64,000 bases of DNA from Mesorhizobium sp. BR1-1-16. Its GTDB lineage: Bacteria > Pseudomonadota > Alphaproteobacteria > Rhizobiales > Kaistiaceae. Shown here in pieces: positions 45,618-54,974 of this stretch. Under the pieces are notes generated by a model, which saw only the letters and a list, made by a program, of their open reading frames with translations, was not told the DNA's origin and ran no database searches. Position 1 is the stretch's first letter; each line of letters begins with the position of its first letter. The position numbers and the translations under genes were made by a program. Location: contig NZ_JAIUIE010000003.1 in NCBI RefSeq assembly GCF_020165495.1, positions 1 through 64,000 of the forward strand. Reading direction: 5' to 3'.

Positions 45618-45684
45618 TATAAGCCCGCTCTAGCCTGAAAGACCTCAGCCAGGAACCCGAGCGGAACGCCGCGCCGGGTTTTTT
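45618..45684 (+). promoter_or_regulatory. carB leader with terminator-like hairpin (possible attenuator)
   Basis: A TATAAG -10-like element lies at 45618-45623, with a poor -35. Downstream AACCCG (45654-45659) pairs with CGGGTT (45675-45680), an inner GCGG/CCGC stem lies between, and six T residues follow (45679-45684). The hairpin ends 17 bases before the carB ATG. No plus-strand gene lies upstream that would need a terminator. Confidence 0.5.
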
Positions 45685-45701
45685 GCCACGCGCGAGACGA
45701 C

Positions 45702-48700
45702 ATGCCGAAACGCACAGACATCAAGTCGATCCTCATCATCGGCGCCGGCCCGATCATCATCGGCCAGGCCTGCGAGTTCGACTATTCCGGAACGCAGGCC
45801 TGCAAGGCGCTCAAGGAGGAAGGCTACCGCATCATCCTGGTCAATTCGAATCCGGCCACGATCATGACGGATCCGGACCTGGCGCATGCGACCTATATCG
45901 AGCCGATCACGCCCGAGATCGTGGCGAAGATCATCGAGAAGGAGCGGCCCGACGCGCTGCTGCCGACCATGGGCGGCCAGACGGCGCTGAACACCGCTCT
46001 GTCGCTGAAGAAGATGGGCGTGCTCGAGAAGTTCGGCGTCGAGATGATCGGCGCCACGGCCGAGGCGATCGACAAGGCCGAGGACCGCGAACTCTTCCGC
46101 GACGCGATGACGAAGATCGGGCTGGAGACGCCGCGCTCGCGCCTCGCCCATTCGCTGACCGAAGCCCTGCCCGCCCTCGACGATATCGGCCTGCCCGCTA
46201 TCATCCGCCCGTCCTTCACGCTGGGCGGCACCGGCGGCGGCATTGCCTATACGCGCGAGGAATTCATCGAGATCGTCGAGCGCGGCGTCGATGCCTCGCC
46301 GACCAATGAAGTCTTGATCGAGGAGAGCGTCCTCGGCTGGAAGGAGTATGAGATGGAGGTCGTCCGCGACAAGGCGGACAACTGCATCATCATCTGCTCG
46401 ATCGAGAACATCGATCCGATGGGCGTCCATACCGGCGATTCGATCACCGTCGCGCCGGCGCTGACGCTCACCGACAAGGAATACCAGATCATGCGCGACG
46501 CGAGCCTCGCGGTCCTGCGCGAGATCGGCGTCGAGACCGGCGGCTCCAATGTGCAGTTCGCCGTCAATCCCGACGATGGCCGCCTGATCGTCATCGAAAT
46601 GAACCCGCGTGTATCGCGCTCCTCGGCGCTCGCCTCCAAGGCGACCGGTTTCCCGATCGCCAAGGTCGCCGCGAAGCTCGCTGTCGGTTATCTGCTCGAC
46701 GAGCTCGAAAACGACATCACCGGCGGCGCGACCCCGGCCTCCTTCGAGCCGACGATCGACTATGTCGTGACCAAGATCCCGCGCTTCGCCTTCGAGAAGT
46801 TCCCGGGCGCCTCGCCGGTCCTCACCACCGCCATGAAATCGGTCGGCGAGGTCATGGCCATCGGCCGCACCTTCCAGGAATCGCTGCAGAAGGCGCTGCG
46901 CGGCCTCGAAACGGGCCTTTCCGGGCTCGATGAGGCCGAGATCCCCGGCCTCGGCCAGGGCGACGACAAGAACGCCATCCGCGCCGCTCTCGGCACGCCG
47001 ACGCCCGATCGCCTGCTGAAGGCCGCGCAGGCCATGCGGCTCGGCCTCTCCGTCGAGGAGATTCACGAGAGCTGCAAGATCGATCGCTGGTTCCTGCGCG
47101 AGATTCACGACATCGTCGAGACCGAGCGCAAGATCACGACGCACGGTCTGCCGAAGACGGCGCCGGCCTTAAGGCGGCTGAAGGCGATGGGCTTCTCGGA
47201 CCAGCGCCTCGCCTCGCTGACCGGCAAGAACGAGGCCGACATCGCCGCCCTGCGGACGCGGCTCGACGTGCATCCGGTCTACAAGCGCATCGACACCTGC
47301 GCCGCCGAGTTCGCCTCGCCGACGCCCTACATGTACTCGACTTACGAGACGTCCTTTGCCGGTCATTTCGCCAGCGAGGCCGAACCTTCTGACGCGAAGA
47401 AGGTCATCATCCTCGGCGGCGGTCCGAACCGGATCGGCCAGGGTATCGAGTTCGACTATTGCTGCTGCCACGCTGCCTTCGCGCTCCGCGACGCGGGCTA
47501 TGAAGCGATCATGGTCAACTGCAACCCGGAAACCGTCTCGACCGACTACGACACGTCGGACCGGCTCTATTTCGAGCCGCTGACCGCCGAGGACGTGCTG
47601 GAGATCATCCGCACAGAGACCTCGAACGGCACGTTGCACGGCGTCATCGTCCAGTTCGGCGGCCAGACGCCGCTGAAACTCGCCGCCGCCCTGGAAGCGG
47701 CTGGCGTGCCGATCCTCGGCACCTCGCCCGATGCGATCGACCTCGCCGAGGACCGTGACCGTTTCCAGAAGCTGCTGGTCAAGCTCGCCATCCGCCAGCC
47801 GAAGAACGGCATCGCCTATTCTGTCGAGCAGGCGCGCCTCGTCGTGTCCGATCTCGGCTATCCGCTCGTCGTCCGCCCGTCCTATGTGCTCGGCGGCCGC
47901 GCGATGCAGGTGATCCGCGAGGACGAGGCGCTCAGCGACTACCTCCTCGGCACGCTGCCGGAGCTGGTGCCCGCCGACGTCAAGGCGCGCTACCCGAACG
48001 ACAAGACCGGCCAGATCAACACGCTGCTCGGCAAGAACCCGCTGCTGTTCGACCGCTACCTTTCCGACGCGATCGAGATCGATGTCGATGCGCTCTCGGA
48101 CGGCAAGGACGTCTTCGTCGCCGGCATCATGGAGCATATCGAGGAGGCCGGTATCCACTCGGGCGATTCGGCCTGCTCGCTGCCGCCGCATTCGCTCGAC
48201 GAGGCGACCCTGGCCGAACTCGAGGCGCAGACGAAGAAGCTGGCGCTCGCGCTCAAGGTCGGCGGCCTGATGAACGTCCAATATGCGATCAAGGACGGCG
48301 AGATCTATGTGCTCGAGGTTAATCCCCGCGCCTCGCGCACGGTGCCCTTCGTCGCCAAGACGATCGGCATTCCCGTCGCCAAGATCGCTTCACGGATCAT
48401 GGCCGGCGAGAGCTTGGCGAGCTTTGGCCTGAAGGCCGAGAAGCACGACCATATCGCCGTCAAGGAAGCGGTGTTCCCGTTTGCCCGCTTCCCGGGCGTC
48501 GACACGCTGCTCGGCCCGGAGATGCGCTCGACCGGCGAGGTCATGGGCCTCGACCGGCACTACGAGGTCGCCTTCGCCAAGAGCCAGCTCGGCGCGGGCA
48601 ATGCCCTGCCGATTTCGGGCACGGTGTTCGTCTCGATGCGCGACAGCGACAAGGAGGGCATCGTCGAATCGATGCGCCGCCTCGAAGCGCTCGGCTTCCG

Positions 48701-49013
48701 CATCATCGCGACCGGCGGCACGCAGCGCTTCCTCGCCGAGGCCGGCATTGCCTGTGCCAAGATCAACAAGGTGCTCGAAGGCCGTCCTCACATCGTCGAC
48801 GCGATCAAGAATGGCGATGTACAGCTGGTGTTCAACACCACCGAGGGCGCGCGCGCCCTTGGCGACAGCCGCGCCATGCGCCGGGCCGCCCTGCAGCACA
48901 AGGTGCCCTACTACACAACGCTCGCTGGAGCGGTTGCCGCGTCGCAAGGCGTCGAGGCCTATGCGACGGGCGTGCTTGAAGTGCGCCCGCTGCAGTCCTA
49001 CTTCGCGGCCTGA
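45702..49013 (+). CDS. carB: Carbamoyl-phosphate synthase large subunit
   Basis: An 1103-residue protein that makes carbamoyl phosphate from bicarbonate, ATP and ammonia supplied by CarA. It has two ATP-grasp halves: [20 protein letters not shown] at the N-terminus, [20 protein letters not shown], then the second half with [35 protein letters not shown] and [15 protein letters not shown], and a C-terminal MGS-like allosteric domain ([15 protein letters not shown]). It is single, with a possible attenuator in its leader. Confidence 0.98.
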   Translation: MPKRTDIKSILIIGAGPIIIGQACEFDYSGTQACKALKEEGYRIILVNSNPATIMTDPDLAHATYIEPITPEIVAKIIEKERPDALLPTMGGQTALNTALSLKKMGVLEKFGVEMIGATAEAIDKAEDRELFRDAMTKIGLETPRSRLAHSLTEALPALDDIGLPAIIRPSFTLGGTGGGIAYTREEFIEIVERGVDASPTNEVLIEESVLGWKEYEMEVVRDKADNCIIICSIENIDPMGVHTGDSITVAPALTLTDKEYQIMRDASLAVLREIGVETGGSNVQFAVNPDDGRLIVIEMNPRVSRSSALASKATGFPIAKVAAKLAVGYLLDELENDITGGATPASFEPTIDYVVTKIPRFAFEKFPGASPVLTTAMKSVGEVMAIGRTFQESLQKALRGLETGLSGLDEAEIPGLGQGDDKNAIRAALGTPTPDRLLKAAQAMRLGLSVEEIHESCKIDRWFLREIHDIVETERKITTHGLPKTAPALRRLKAMGFSDQRLASLTGKNEADIAALRTRLDVHPVYKRIDTCAAEFASPTPYMYSTYETSFAGHFASEAEPSDAKKVIILGGGPNRIGQGIEFDYCCCHAAFALRDAGYEAIMVNCNPETVSTDYDTSDRLYFEPLTAEDVLEIIRTETSNGTLHGVIVQFGGQTPLKLAAALEAAGVPILGTSPDAIDLAEDRDRFQKLLVKLAIRQPKNGIAYSVEQARLVVSDLGYPLVVRPSYVLGGRAMQVIREDEALSDYLLGTLPELVPADVKARYPNDKTGQINTLLGKNPLLFDRYLSDAIEIDVDALSDGKDVFVAGIMEHIEEAGIHSGDSACSLPPHSLDEATLAELEAQTKKLALALKVGGLMNVQYAIKDGEIYVLEVNPRASRTVPFVAKTIGIPVAKIASRIMAGESLASFGLKAEKHDHIAVKEAVFPFARFPGVDTLLGPEMRSTGEVMGLDRHYEVAFAKSQLGAGNALPISGTVFVSMRDSDKEGIVESMRRLEALGFRIIATGGTQRFLAEAGIACAKINKVLEGRPHIVDAIKNGDVQLVFNTTEGARALGDSRAMRRAALQHKVPYYTTLAGAVAASQGVEAYATGVLEVRPLQSYFAA

Positions 49014-49325
49014 TACTGTCGCGATCCGCAGTCGCGCTGGCTCACGCGAGCCGGCCGGCCCGCGGCCACGATTGGCACAACGCCGCCATTTGCTGGCGTT
49101 GTGCCTCTTGCACTCAGGGCGATGGTAGAGGACACTTGGGCGCTCGGGACTGCCACAGCAGCGCCCGGCCGGAGGTGTTCGCCCGCTTGAAGCGTCGGCG
49201 TTCGCTTCCTAAGTCGCAGTCGATGATCACGCCTGGGGATCGGCCCTTATCGGCCGGTGCTGGGAAATATTGTGCTCTCGCGGTGAGACCGCGGGCGCCA
49301 AGACGAAGAAAAGGCTTGGAACACC
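49014..49325. other. carB-greA intergenic region
   Basis: 312 bases without a gene. It holds the carB terminator given separately (49074-49109). The remainder is the leader of greA, with an AAATATTGTG patch near 49264 that could be a -10 region and a CTCGCGGTGAGACCGCGG hairpin at about 49277-49294. No small protein with a convincing ribosome site was found. Confidence 0.5.
49074..49109 (+). terminator. Rho-independent terminator of carB
   Basis: GGCACAACGCC and GGCGTTGTGCC form a perfect 11-bp stem with a 10-base loop, followed by TCTT. It starts 61 bases after the carB stop. Confidence 0.7.
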
Positions 49326-49799
49326 ATGGAAAAGGTTCCGATGACGGCGCCGGGTCATGCCGCACTTGAGCGCGAGCTGAAGCGTCTGTCCTCCGAGGAA
49401 CGCCCGCGCATCATCGCGGCGATCTCCGAGGCGCGCGCCCATGGCGATCTGTCCGAAAATGCGGAATATCACGCCGCGAAGGAAGCCCAGAGCCTCAATG
49501 AGGGCCGCATCGCGGAACTCGAGGACAAGCTGTCGCGCGCCGAAATCATCGATGTCGGCAAACTCTCCGGAAAGACGGTGAAGTTCGGCGCAACGGTGAA
49601 GCTGGTCGACGAGGACACCGAAGAAGAGAAGACCTACCAGATTGTCGGCGACCTCGAAGCCGACGTGAAGGCCGGCCGTATTTCGATTTCCTCGCCGATC
49701 TCGCGCGCCCTCATCGGCAAGTCCGTCGGCGACACAGTCGCCGTACAGGCGCCGGGTGGCGAGCGCTCCTACGAGATCCTCGAAGTCGGCTTCCGCTGA
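49326..49799 (+). CDS. greA: Transcript cleavage factor GreA
   Basis: A 157-residue factor that rescues backtracked RNA polymerase. The N-terminal coiled coil has the family residues ([20 protein letters not shown], then [18 protein letters not shown] with the acidic D-E tip). The C-terminal FKBP-like domain has [20 protein letters not shown] and ends in YEILEVGFR. Length is normal. Confidence 0.97.
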   Translation: MEKVPMTAPGHAALERELKRLSSEERPRIIAAISEARAHGDLSENAEYHAAKEAQSLNEGRIAELEDKLSRAEIIDVGKLSGKTVKFGATVKLVDEDTEEEKTYQIVGDLEADVKAGRISISSPISRALIGKSVGDTVAVQAPGGERSYEILEVGFR

Positions 49800-49806
49800 G
49801 ATCTTC

Positions 49807-49835
49807 ATCCGCTCCGGCCCACGGTCGGAGCGGAT
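49807..49835 (+). terminator. Hairpin after greA without T-run
   Basis: ATCCGCTCCG and CGGAGCGGAT form a perfect 10-bp stem with a nine-base loop 8 bases after the greA stop. No T-run follows and the next gene starts 7 bases later, so it may act as a weak terminator or an RNA-stability element. Confidence 0.45.
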
Positions 49836-49841
49836 AACGAC

Positions 49842-50663
49842 ATGCCCGCCATGTCTGAAACGGCACCCCCTTTCCTGACCCGCGCTGATCTCGCCGCCGA
49901 TTGCGGTCGCCTCGGCATTCGTAATGGCGACACGGTGATGGTTCATGCGGCAATGGGCCGTGTCGGACGCCTGCTGAATGGCCCCGACGCGCTTATTGGC
50001 GCTCTGCTCGACACGGTCGGCCCCGAAGGCACCATCCTCGCCTATGCGGATTGGGACGGCGCCTATGACGACTTGCTGGATGCGGACGGCTGCTTGCCCG
50101 AAGGCTGGCGGTCACATGTACCCCCCTTCGATCCGCTTCGCTCCCGCGCGATCCGGCAAAACGGCATCCTTCCGGAATTCCTGAGGACGACGCCCGGCGC
50201 TCTCCGCAGCGGCAATCCCGGCGCGTCGATTGTCGCGCTCGGCGCGCGCGCCGAGGAGCTCATCGCCGACCACCCGCTCGATTACGGCTATGGCGAGGGC
50301 TCGCCCTTCGCAAGGCTGGTCGAGGGCGGCGGCAAGGTGCTGAATGTCGGCGCGCCGCTCGATACCATGACGCTGCTGCACCATGCGGAGCATCTCGCCC
50401 GCCTCCCCAGCAAGCGCATCCGCCGCGTCGAGGTGCCCTTTGCCTCGCCGCACGGAACCATCTGGCGGATGATCAAGGAGTTCGACACCGGCGATCCGAT
50501 CGTCGAGGCATTCGCGCCTGACTATTTCGCCGACATCGTTAGCGACTATCTTGCGACAGGCGCCGGATCGCGGGGCCAGATCGGCAACGCCTCAGCCATC
50601 CTCGTCGAAGCCGCACCGATCGTCGCATTCGCCGTTTCGTGGATGGAGCGTCGCGCCGGCTAG
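49842..50663 (+). CDS. Aminoglycoside N3'-acetyltransferase family protein (AAC(3))
   Basis: A 273-residue member of the antibiotic acetyltransferase family (PF02522). It shows VMVHAAMGRVG at the N-terminus, GPDALIGALLDTVGPEGTIL, then FDPLRSRAIRQNGILPEFLR and GAPLDTMTLLHHAEHLA, which carry the substrate and acetyl-CoA sites in the family. Chromosomal copies in environmental bacteria often have unknown natural substrates, so clinical-level resistance cannot be claimed. Its stop overlaps the convergent lrp gene by 4 bases. ATG 49842 or 49851 can both serve. Confidence 0.88.
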   Translation: MPAMSETAPPFLTRADLAADCGRLGIRNGDTVMVHAAMGRVGRLLNGPDALIGALLDTVGPEGTILAYADWDGAYDDLLDADGCLPEGWRSHVPPFDPLRSRAIRQNGILPEFLRTTPGALRSGNPGASIVALGARAEELIADHPLDYGYGEGSPFARLVEGGGKVLNVGAPLDTMTLLHHAEHLARLPSKRIRRVEVPFASPHGTIWRMIKEFDTGDPIVEAFAPDYFADIVSDYLATGAGSRGQIGNASAILVEAAPIVAFAVSWMERRAG

Positions 50664-51124
50664 CCGATCGGCACCAGCGGCGCGTCCTTGATCCGGCGGA
50701 TCGTCAGCGAGGTCTTGACGCTGGCGACATTGGCGGCCCCGGTCAGTTCCTCGATGAAGCCCTGAAAGGCCCGCAGCGTCGGCGCCACGCATTTCAGGAT
50801 GAAATCGGCCTCGCCGGATAGCATGTAGCATTCGCGCACGACGGCCCAATCCTTGACGCGCAGCGCGAATGCATTGAGATCGGCCTCGGCCTGGCTCGAA
50901 AGCCCGACCATTGCGAACATCGTCACATCGAAGCCGAGCGCCTTCTCGTCGACCAGCGCACGATAGCCGGTGACGATGCCCGCCTCCTCCAGCGCGCGCA
51001 TGCGGCGCAGGCAGGGCGGCGCCGAGATGCCGACCCGCCTGGCGAGTTCGACATTGGTGATGCGGCCATCGTCCTGCAATTCCTTGAGGATGTTCCAGTC
51101 GATGGCGTCGAGATTGGCCTTCAC
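50660..51124 (-). CDS. lrp: Lrp/AsnC-family regulator
   Basis: A 154-residue regulator. A GTG start at 51124 is chosen because a GGAGG ribosome site lies 8 bases upstream and the helix-turn-helix begins at once: LDAIDWNILKELQDDGRITN, VELARRVGISAPPCLRRMRAL. The C-terminal RAM ligand domain has AFALRVKDWAVVRECYMLSG and CVAPTLRAFQGFIEEL. It is divergent from trxB, a conserved rhizobial order. Confidence 0.92.
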   Translation of the reverse strand: MKANLDAIDWNILKELQDDGRITNVELARRVGISAPPCLRRMRALEEAGIVTGYRALVDEKALGFDVTMFAMVGLSSQAEADLNAFALRVKDWAVVRECYMLSGEADFILKCVAPTLRAFQGFIEELTGAANVASVKTSLTIRRIKDAPLVPIG

Positions 51125-51354
51125 ACGAGTGCCTCCGGCCGGAGCGAACCGCTGCGCGGCGACGCCGGCCCGCCGCTTTCTCCGATTCTCGCCGATTGCG
51201 CCATGATTCGGAAACAATTGTTCGCGAGAACGCACAGGATTGCATGGCTCGGCGCCTTGCATGCGCTGCGTTCAACCCTCTAGTGTCTGGGCTTGAACAG
51301 GAAAGGCCCTTCGGCCTTCACGAAACGGCCGCCCGTCACCATCTCAGGCGCATC
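51125..51354. promoter_or_regulatory. Divergent lrp/trxB control region
   Basis: These 230 bases contain the promoters of both genes. A perfect 10-base palindrome AACAATTGTT is at 51213-51222 and is followed at 51220-51231 by an inverted repeat GTTC-N4-GAAC. Either could be an operator, for example for the Lrp-type regulator itself. Confidence 0.4.
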
Positions 51355-52323
51355 ATGCAACACGCCAAACTCATCATCATCGGTTCCGGCCCCGCCGGCT
51401 ACACCGCCGCCATCTACGCCGCGCGCGCGATGCTGGAACCCCTGCTCATCGCCGGCGTCCAGCCCGGCGGCCAGCTCACCATCACGACCGATGTCGAGAA
51501 TTATCCCGGCTTCGCCGATGTGATCCAGGGCCCCTGGCTCATGGAACAGATGCGCCTGCAGGCCGAGCATGTCGGCACGCGCATGGTGACCGACCACATC
51601 ATCGAGGCGGATCTCTCGCGCCGCCCCTTCCTGCTCAAGGGCGATTCCGGCGAAATTTATACGGCCGACAGCCTGATCATCGCGACGGGCGCACAGGCGC
51701 GCTGGCTTGGCCTTGAAAGCGAGCAGCGCTTCAAGGGCTTCGGCGTCTCGGCCTGCGCCACCTGCGATGGCTTCTTCTATCGCGGCAAGGACGTCTATGT
51801 CGTCGGCGGCGGCAATACCGCCGTCGAGGAAGCGCTCTATCTCTCGCACATCGCCCGCAAGGTCACGATCATCCATCGGCGCGACCATTTCCGCGCCGAG
51901 CGTATCCTGCAGAACCGCCTGCTCGCCAAGGACAATGTCGAGGTGCTGTGGAATACCGTGATCGAGGAAGTGACCGGCAAGGCCGGCTTCCCGCCCTCCG
52001 TCACCGGTCTTCGCCTGAAGAATGTGGAGACGGGCACCGTCACCGAGCATGAGACCCATGGCGTCTTCATCGCCATCGGCCATGCGCCGGCCGTCGAGAT
52101 CGTGCGTGATCAGCTTCAGCTGAAGGCATCAGGTTATATCTGGACGGCGCCTGACTCGACGGCGACCAGCGTCCCCGGCGTCTTCGCGGCCGGCGATGTC
52201 ACCGACGAGACCTTCCGCCAGGCGGTGACCGCCGCCGGCCAAGGCTGCATGGCCGCGCTCGAAGCCGAGCGCTGGGTCGCCGAGAACCCCGTCGCCGACA
52301 TGACAGCCGTCGCGGCCGAATAG
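51355..52323 (+). CDS. trxB: Thioredoxin-disulfide reductase
   Basis: A 322-residue flavoprotein that reduces thioredoxin with NADPH. FAD binding: LIIIGSGPAGYTAAIYAARA at the N-terminus. Redox site: ACATCDGFFY. NADP binding: VYVVGGGNTAVEEALYLS with HRRDHFRAE. C-terminal FAD motif: GVFAAGDVTDETFRQAVTAA. The ATG at 51355 (MQHAKLIIIG) is the natural N-terminus. It precedes a LysR gene by 32 bases, so the two may be co-transcribed. Confidence 0.97.
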   Translation: MQHAKLIIIGSGPAGYTAAIYAARAMLEPLLIAGVQPGGQLTITTDVENYPGFADVIQGPWLMEQMRLQAEHVGTRMVTDHIIEADLSRRPFLLKGDSGEIYTADSLIIATGAQARWLGLESEQRFKGFGVSACATCDGFFYRGKDVYVVGGGNTAVEEALYLSHIARKVTIIHRRDHFRAERILQNRLLAKDNVEVLWNTVIEEVTGKAGFPPSVTGLRLKNVETGTVTEHETHGVFIAIGHAPAVEIVRDQLQLKASGYIWTAPDSTATSVPGVFAAGDVTDETFRQAVTAAGQGCMAALEAERWVAENPVADMTAVAAE

Positions 52324-52355
52324 AGCAAGGAGGCCGCCGGGGGGCGGGCCGCATC

Positions 52356-53246
52356 ATGGACTGGGACAAGCTCCGGATCTTCCACGCGGCCGCACAGGCA
52401 GGCTCATTCACTCATGCCGGCGAGACGCTCGGCATGAGCCAGTCGGCGGTCAGCCGCCAGGTCAGCGCGCTCGAGCAGGATCTCGGCGTGCCGCTCTTCC
52501 ATCGCCATGCCCGCGGGCTCATCTTGTCCGAACAGGGCGAACTGCTCTATCGCACATCGCAGGATGTGATGATGAAGCTCGAAGGCGTCCGCATCCGCCT
52601 GACGGATTCGCGCGAGAAGCCGACCGGCACGCTGCGCATTACGACGACGGTCGCTCTCGGCTCGACATGGCTTACCGAGCGCCTCAACGAATTCGTCGAT
52701 CTGCATCCGCAAGTGAACCTGCATCTGATCCTCGATGATCAGGAGCTGGATCTCACCATGCGGCAGGCGGATGTCGCGATCCGCCTGCGCCAGCCCGTGC
52801 AGCCGGACCTGATCCAGCGCCGGCTGTTCACGACGCACTACCATGTCTATGCCGCACCGGCCTATGTCGAGCGCTTCGGCAAGCCCGAGTCGCTCGACGA
52901 CCTCGACCACCACCGCATCGTCACCTTCGGCGTGCCGGTCCCGCCCAATATTCGCGATGTGAACTGGCTCGAGATCGCTGGCCGCTCGACCGACAATCCG
53001 CGCGAGCCGATCGTCCGCATCAACAATATCTACGCTATCAAGGCGGCGGTGGAGCGCGGCACCGGCATCGCGATTCTGCCCGACTACATGATCGAGGCTG
53101 AATCGGCGCTGGTGAAGCTGATGCCGGAAGCGCAGGTGCCGAGCTTCCCGACCTATTTCTGCTATCCCGCGGAATTGAAGAATTCGGCCCGCGTCACGGC
53201 CTTTCGTGACTTCATGCTGGCCAAGGCGCAGAACTGGCAGTTCTGA
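52356..53246 (+). CDS. lsrB: LysR-family regulator, LsrB/VtlR type
   Basis: A 296-residue regulator. The helix-turn-helix (DWDKLRIFHAAAQAGSFTHA, then MSQSAVSRQVSALEQDLG, LFHRHARGLILSEQGE) and the substrate-binding domain (ADVAIRLRQPVQPDLIQRRL) resemble LsrB of Sinorhizobium and VtlR of Brucella. The context agrees: lrp and trxB on one side and a candidate AbcR-type small RNA on the other. In those species the regulator activates the small RNA and acts in redox and host interaction. The name is based on family and synteny. Confidence 0.82.
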   Translation: MDWDKLRIFHAAAQAGSFTHAGETLGMSQSAVSRQVSALEQDLGVPLFHRHARGLILSEQGELLYRTSQDVMMKLEGVRIRLTDSREKPTGTLRITTTVALGSTWLTERLNEFVDLHPQVNLHLILDDQELDLTMRQADVAIRLRQPVQPDLIQRRLFTTHYHVYAAPAYVERFGKPESLDDLDHHRIVTFGVPVPPNIRDVNWLEIAGRSTDNPREPIVRINNIYAIKAAVERGTGIAILPDYMIEAESALVKLMPEAQVPSFPTYFCYPAELKNSARVTAFRDFMLAKAQNWQF

Positions 53247-53497
53247 AGGCAGGCCGAAATTCAGCTCATTCTTTGGGCAAGCCTGCATGCATATTGCTGC
53301 GTTGCAGAAATTCCTGGCTCACCCATTCCAATTTTCTGGCGCCAGCGCGCAATCCCGTTCCCAAAGATGCGCCAGACAGGAATTTCTGACCAGAATTCCG
53401 CTCTTCACAGAAACTTGATACTGTTCTGCCGGAAATGCATAGCTGCGATGCATTCCTGCTGGTTGTTTGGGCAGGCTGACCGTTCCATATACACGTC
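53247..53497. promoter_or_regulatory. Upstream region of the candidate small RNA
   Basis: About 250 bases between the LysR gene and the RNA hold no gene. GGAAT/ATTCC or close variants occur at least six times between 53305 and 53456. GGAAATGCAT and ATGCATTCC at 53431-53456 form a near-perfect inverted repeat of the T-N11-A type used by LysR proteins. TATACA at 53488-53493 is a fair -10 with a poor -35, as in activator-dependent promoters. Confidence 0.55.
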
Positions 53498-53640
53498 AGT
53501 TGATGCGTTGCCGGTGGCTTTCTCCTCCCTGCCACCTGTGGACCTCAACTGTTCCCTCTGGAAGGTGTTTGCTGCGCATTTCCCTGCCGCAGCAACAAAG
53601 ACTTAGCCGGGCCTCGCAAGAGCGCCCGGCCTTTTCTTTT
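53498..53640 (+). ncRNA. Candidate AbcR/alpha-r15-type small RNA
   Basis: About 143 bases with three hairpins. Hairpin 1: outer stem CAGTTGA/TCAACTG (53497-53503 with 53545-53551) and inner stem GGTGGC/GCCACC, whose loop exposes CTCCTCCC (53522-53529), an anti-Shine-Dalgarno sequence. A single-stranded TTCCCTC follows (53552-53558). Hairpin 2: TTGCTGCG/CGCAGCAA with TTTCCC in the loop. Hairpin 3: GCCGGGC/GCCCGGC, then CTTTTCTTTT, a strong terminator. This layout and the position after lrp-trxB-lsrB match the AbcR RNAs of rhizobia, which bind Hfq and repress ABC-transporter mRNAs. Only one copy is seen here. Confidence 0.72.
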
Positions 53641-53741
53641 CGCGCCGCACCTAGCCTGTTGCGTCGCAGAATCACCGGGTCGAGCGGGGCCGATGTCGAT
53701 CGTGAACCCCGCCCCCGAAACGACCCCCGCCTCTCGCCTGC

Positions 53742-54698
53742 TCACATATAGAGCGGCTCGTTTTCCATGCCCTTGTAGAGGCCGGCCACGAAGTCGCCAT
53801 AGCCGTTGAACAGCTTGGTCGGAATGCGGTCATTGGTGCCGATGACCGTCTCGGTCGCCTGGCTCCAGCGCGGATGCGGCACCTCGGGGTTCACGTTGGC
53901 CCAGAAGCCATATTCCGAGGATTGAAGCTGCTGCCAGAAGTTGAGCGGCTGCTCCTCGACGAACGAGATCTTGACGATCGACTTGACGCTCTTGAAGCCA
54001 TATTTCCAGGGCGTGTGCAGGCGGATCGGTGCGCCCATCTGCTTCGGCAGCGGCTTGCCATAAGCGCCGGTGACCACGAACGCGAGCTCGTTGGTCGCCT
54101 CGGCCATCGTCAGCCCCTCGACATAGGGCCATGGATAGAACGGCTGATTCTGCCCTGGCGCCATGTCGGCATTCATGAAGGTCTCCATGCGCACATATTT
54201 CGCGCCGGAGAGCGGCTTGGCATAGGCGACGAGCGCGGCGAGCGGGAAGCCGGTCCAGGGAACGGTCATCGACCAGGCCTCGACGCACCGATGGCGATAG
54301 AGCCGCTCCTCCAGCGTCATCGCCTTCAGAAGATCGTCAATGTCGACCGTCTTTGGCGTTTCGACGAGACCATCGAACTGCACCGTCCATGGCCGCGTCT
54401 TCAGCTGCTGCGCAGCATCGGCGAGGTCCTTGTCGGTGCTATACTCATAGAAATTGTTGTAGTGGAGGTTGATGTCCTCCGGCGTGACGGGGCGCTCGAT
54501 CGTGAACTTGTCGTTGCGCTTCGCCGGATAGAGGCCGGCGCTCGGGTCGGCATCTTCGGCACGCGCGCCCCGCGGCAGCGCCGCCGCCATCAGCCCGAAG
54601 CCGCCAGCCGCAAGGATCGCACGCCGATTGAAGAACAACGCCTCCGGCGTCGCCTCCCGCTCGGATATCTCCCAGCCCCGAAGGCGTTTGATCAGCAT
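53742..54698 (-). CDS. msrP: MsrP (YedY), molybdopterin methionine-sulfoxide reductase catalytic subunit
   Basis: A 318-residue periplasmic enzyme that repairs oxidised methionine in proteins. The Tat signal FFNRRAILAAGGFGLMAAAL is at about 22-41. The molybdenum ligand is Cys138 in YRHRCVEAWSM. Other family segments are VPWTGFPLAALV, PFYPWPYVEGLT and IRLHTPWKYGFKSVKSI. The usual partner MsrQ (a heme membrane protein) is not in the flanking sequence, which is unusual. Confidence 0.95.
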   Translation of the reverse strand: MLIKRLRGWEISEREATPEALFFNRRAILAAGGFGLMAAALPRGARAEDADPSAGLYPAKRNDKFTIERPVTPEDINLHYNNFYEYSTDKDLADAAQQLKTRPWTVQFDGLVETPKTVDIDDLLKAMTLEERLYRHRCVEAWSMTVPWTGFPLAALVAYAKPLSGAKYVRMETFMNADMAPGQNQPFYPWPYVEGLTMAEATNELAFVVTGAYGKPLPKQMGAPIRLHTPWKYGFKSVKSIVKISFVEEQPLNFWQQLQSSEYGFWANVNPEVPHPRWSQATETVIGTNDRIPTKLFNGYGDFVAGLYKGMENEPLYM

Positions 54699-54974
54699 AG
54701 TGCGTATTCCCCTGTGATTCGGCCGATAAGGCGAAATCTAGTTTCAACGTCGACCATTCCAAGCAACATGGACGTCACGTCACCGCAAGATGTCGTGATG
54801 AGACGGGCCCGTTCATTGGGCTCGAGCAAAGGAGCGACGAAAGGAATGTGTTGACGTCTCGGCGAAGCCCGGCGAAGGCATGGGCTGACGGACTTTACGA
54901 ATTCCCGTCACACGTGCATGATTTTTATCGGACTCCGGGTTCGTCGCGCATATAAGAACAGAGTGATTTAAAGC

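Noticed and set aside
45645-47144. 499-codon minus-strand open frame
   Set aside because: Antisense to carB, no recognisable domain, opposite to conserved codons.
53367-53606. 79-codon open frame across the small-RNA locus
   Set aside because: It crosses the promoter, the operator-like repeat and two RNA hairpins, and lacks a ribosome site and coding bias.
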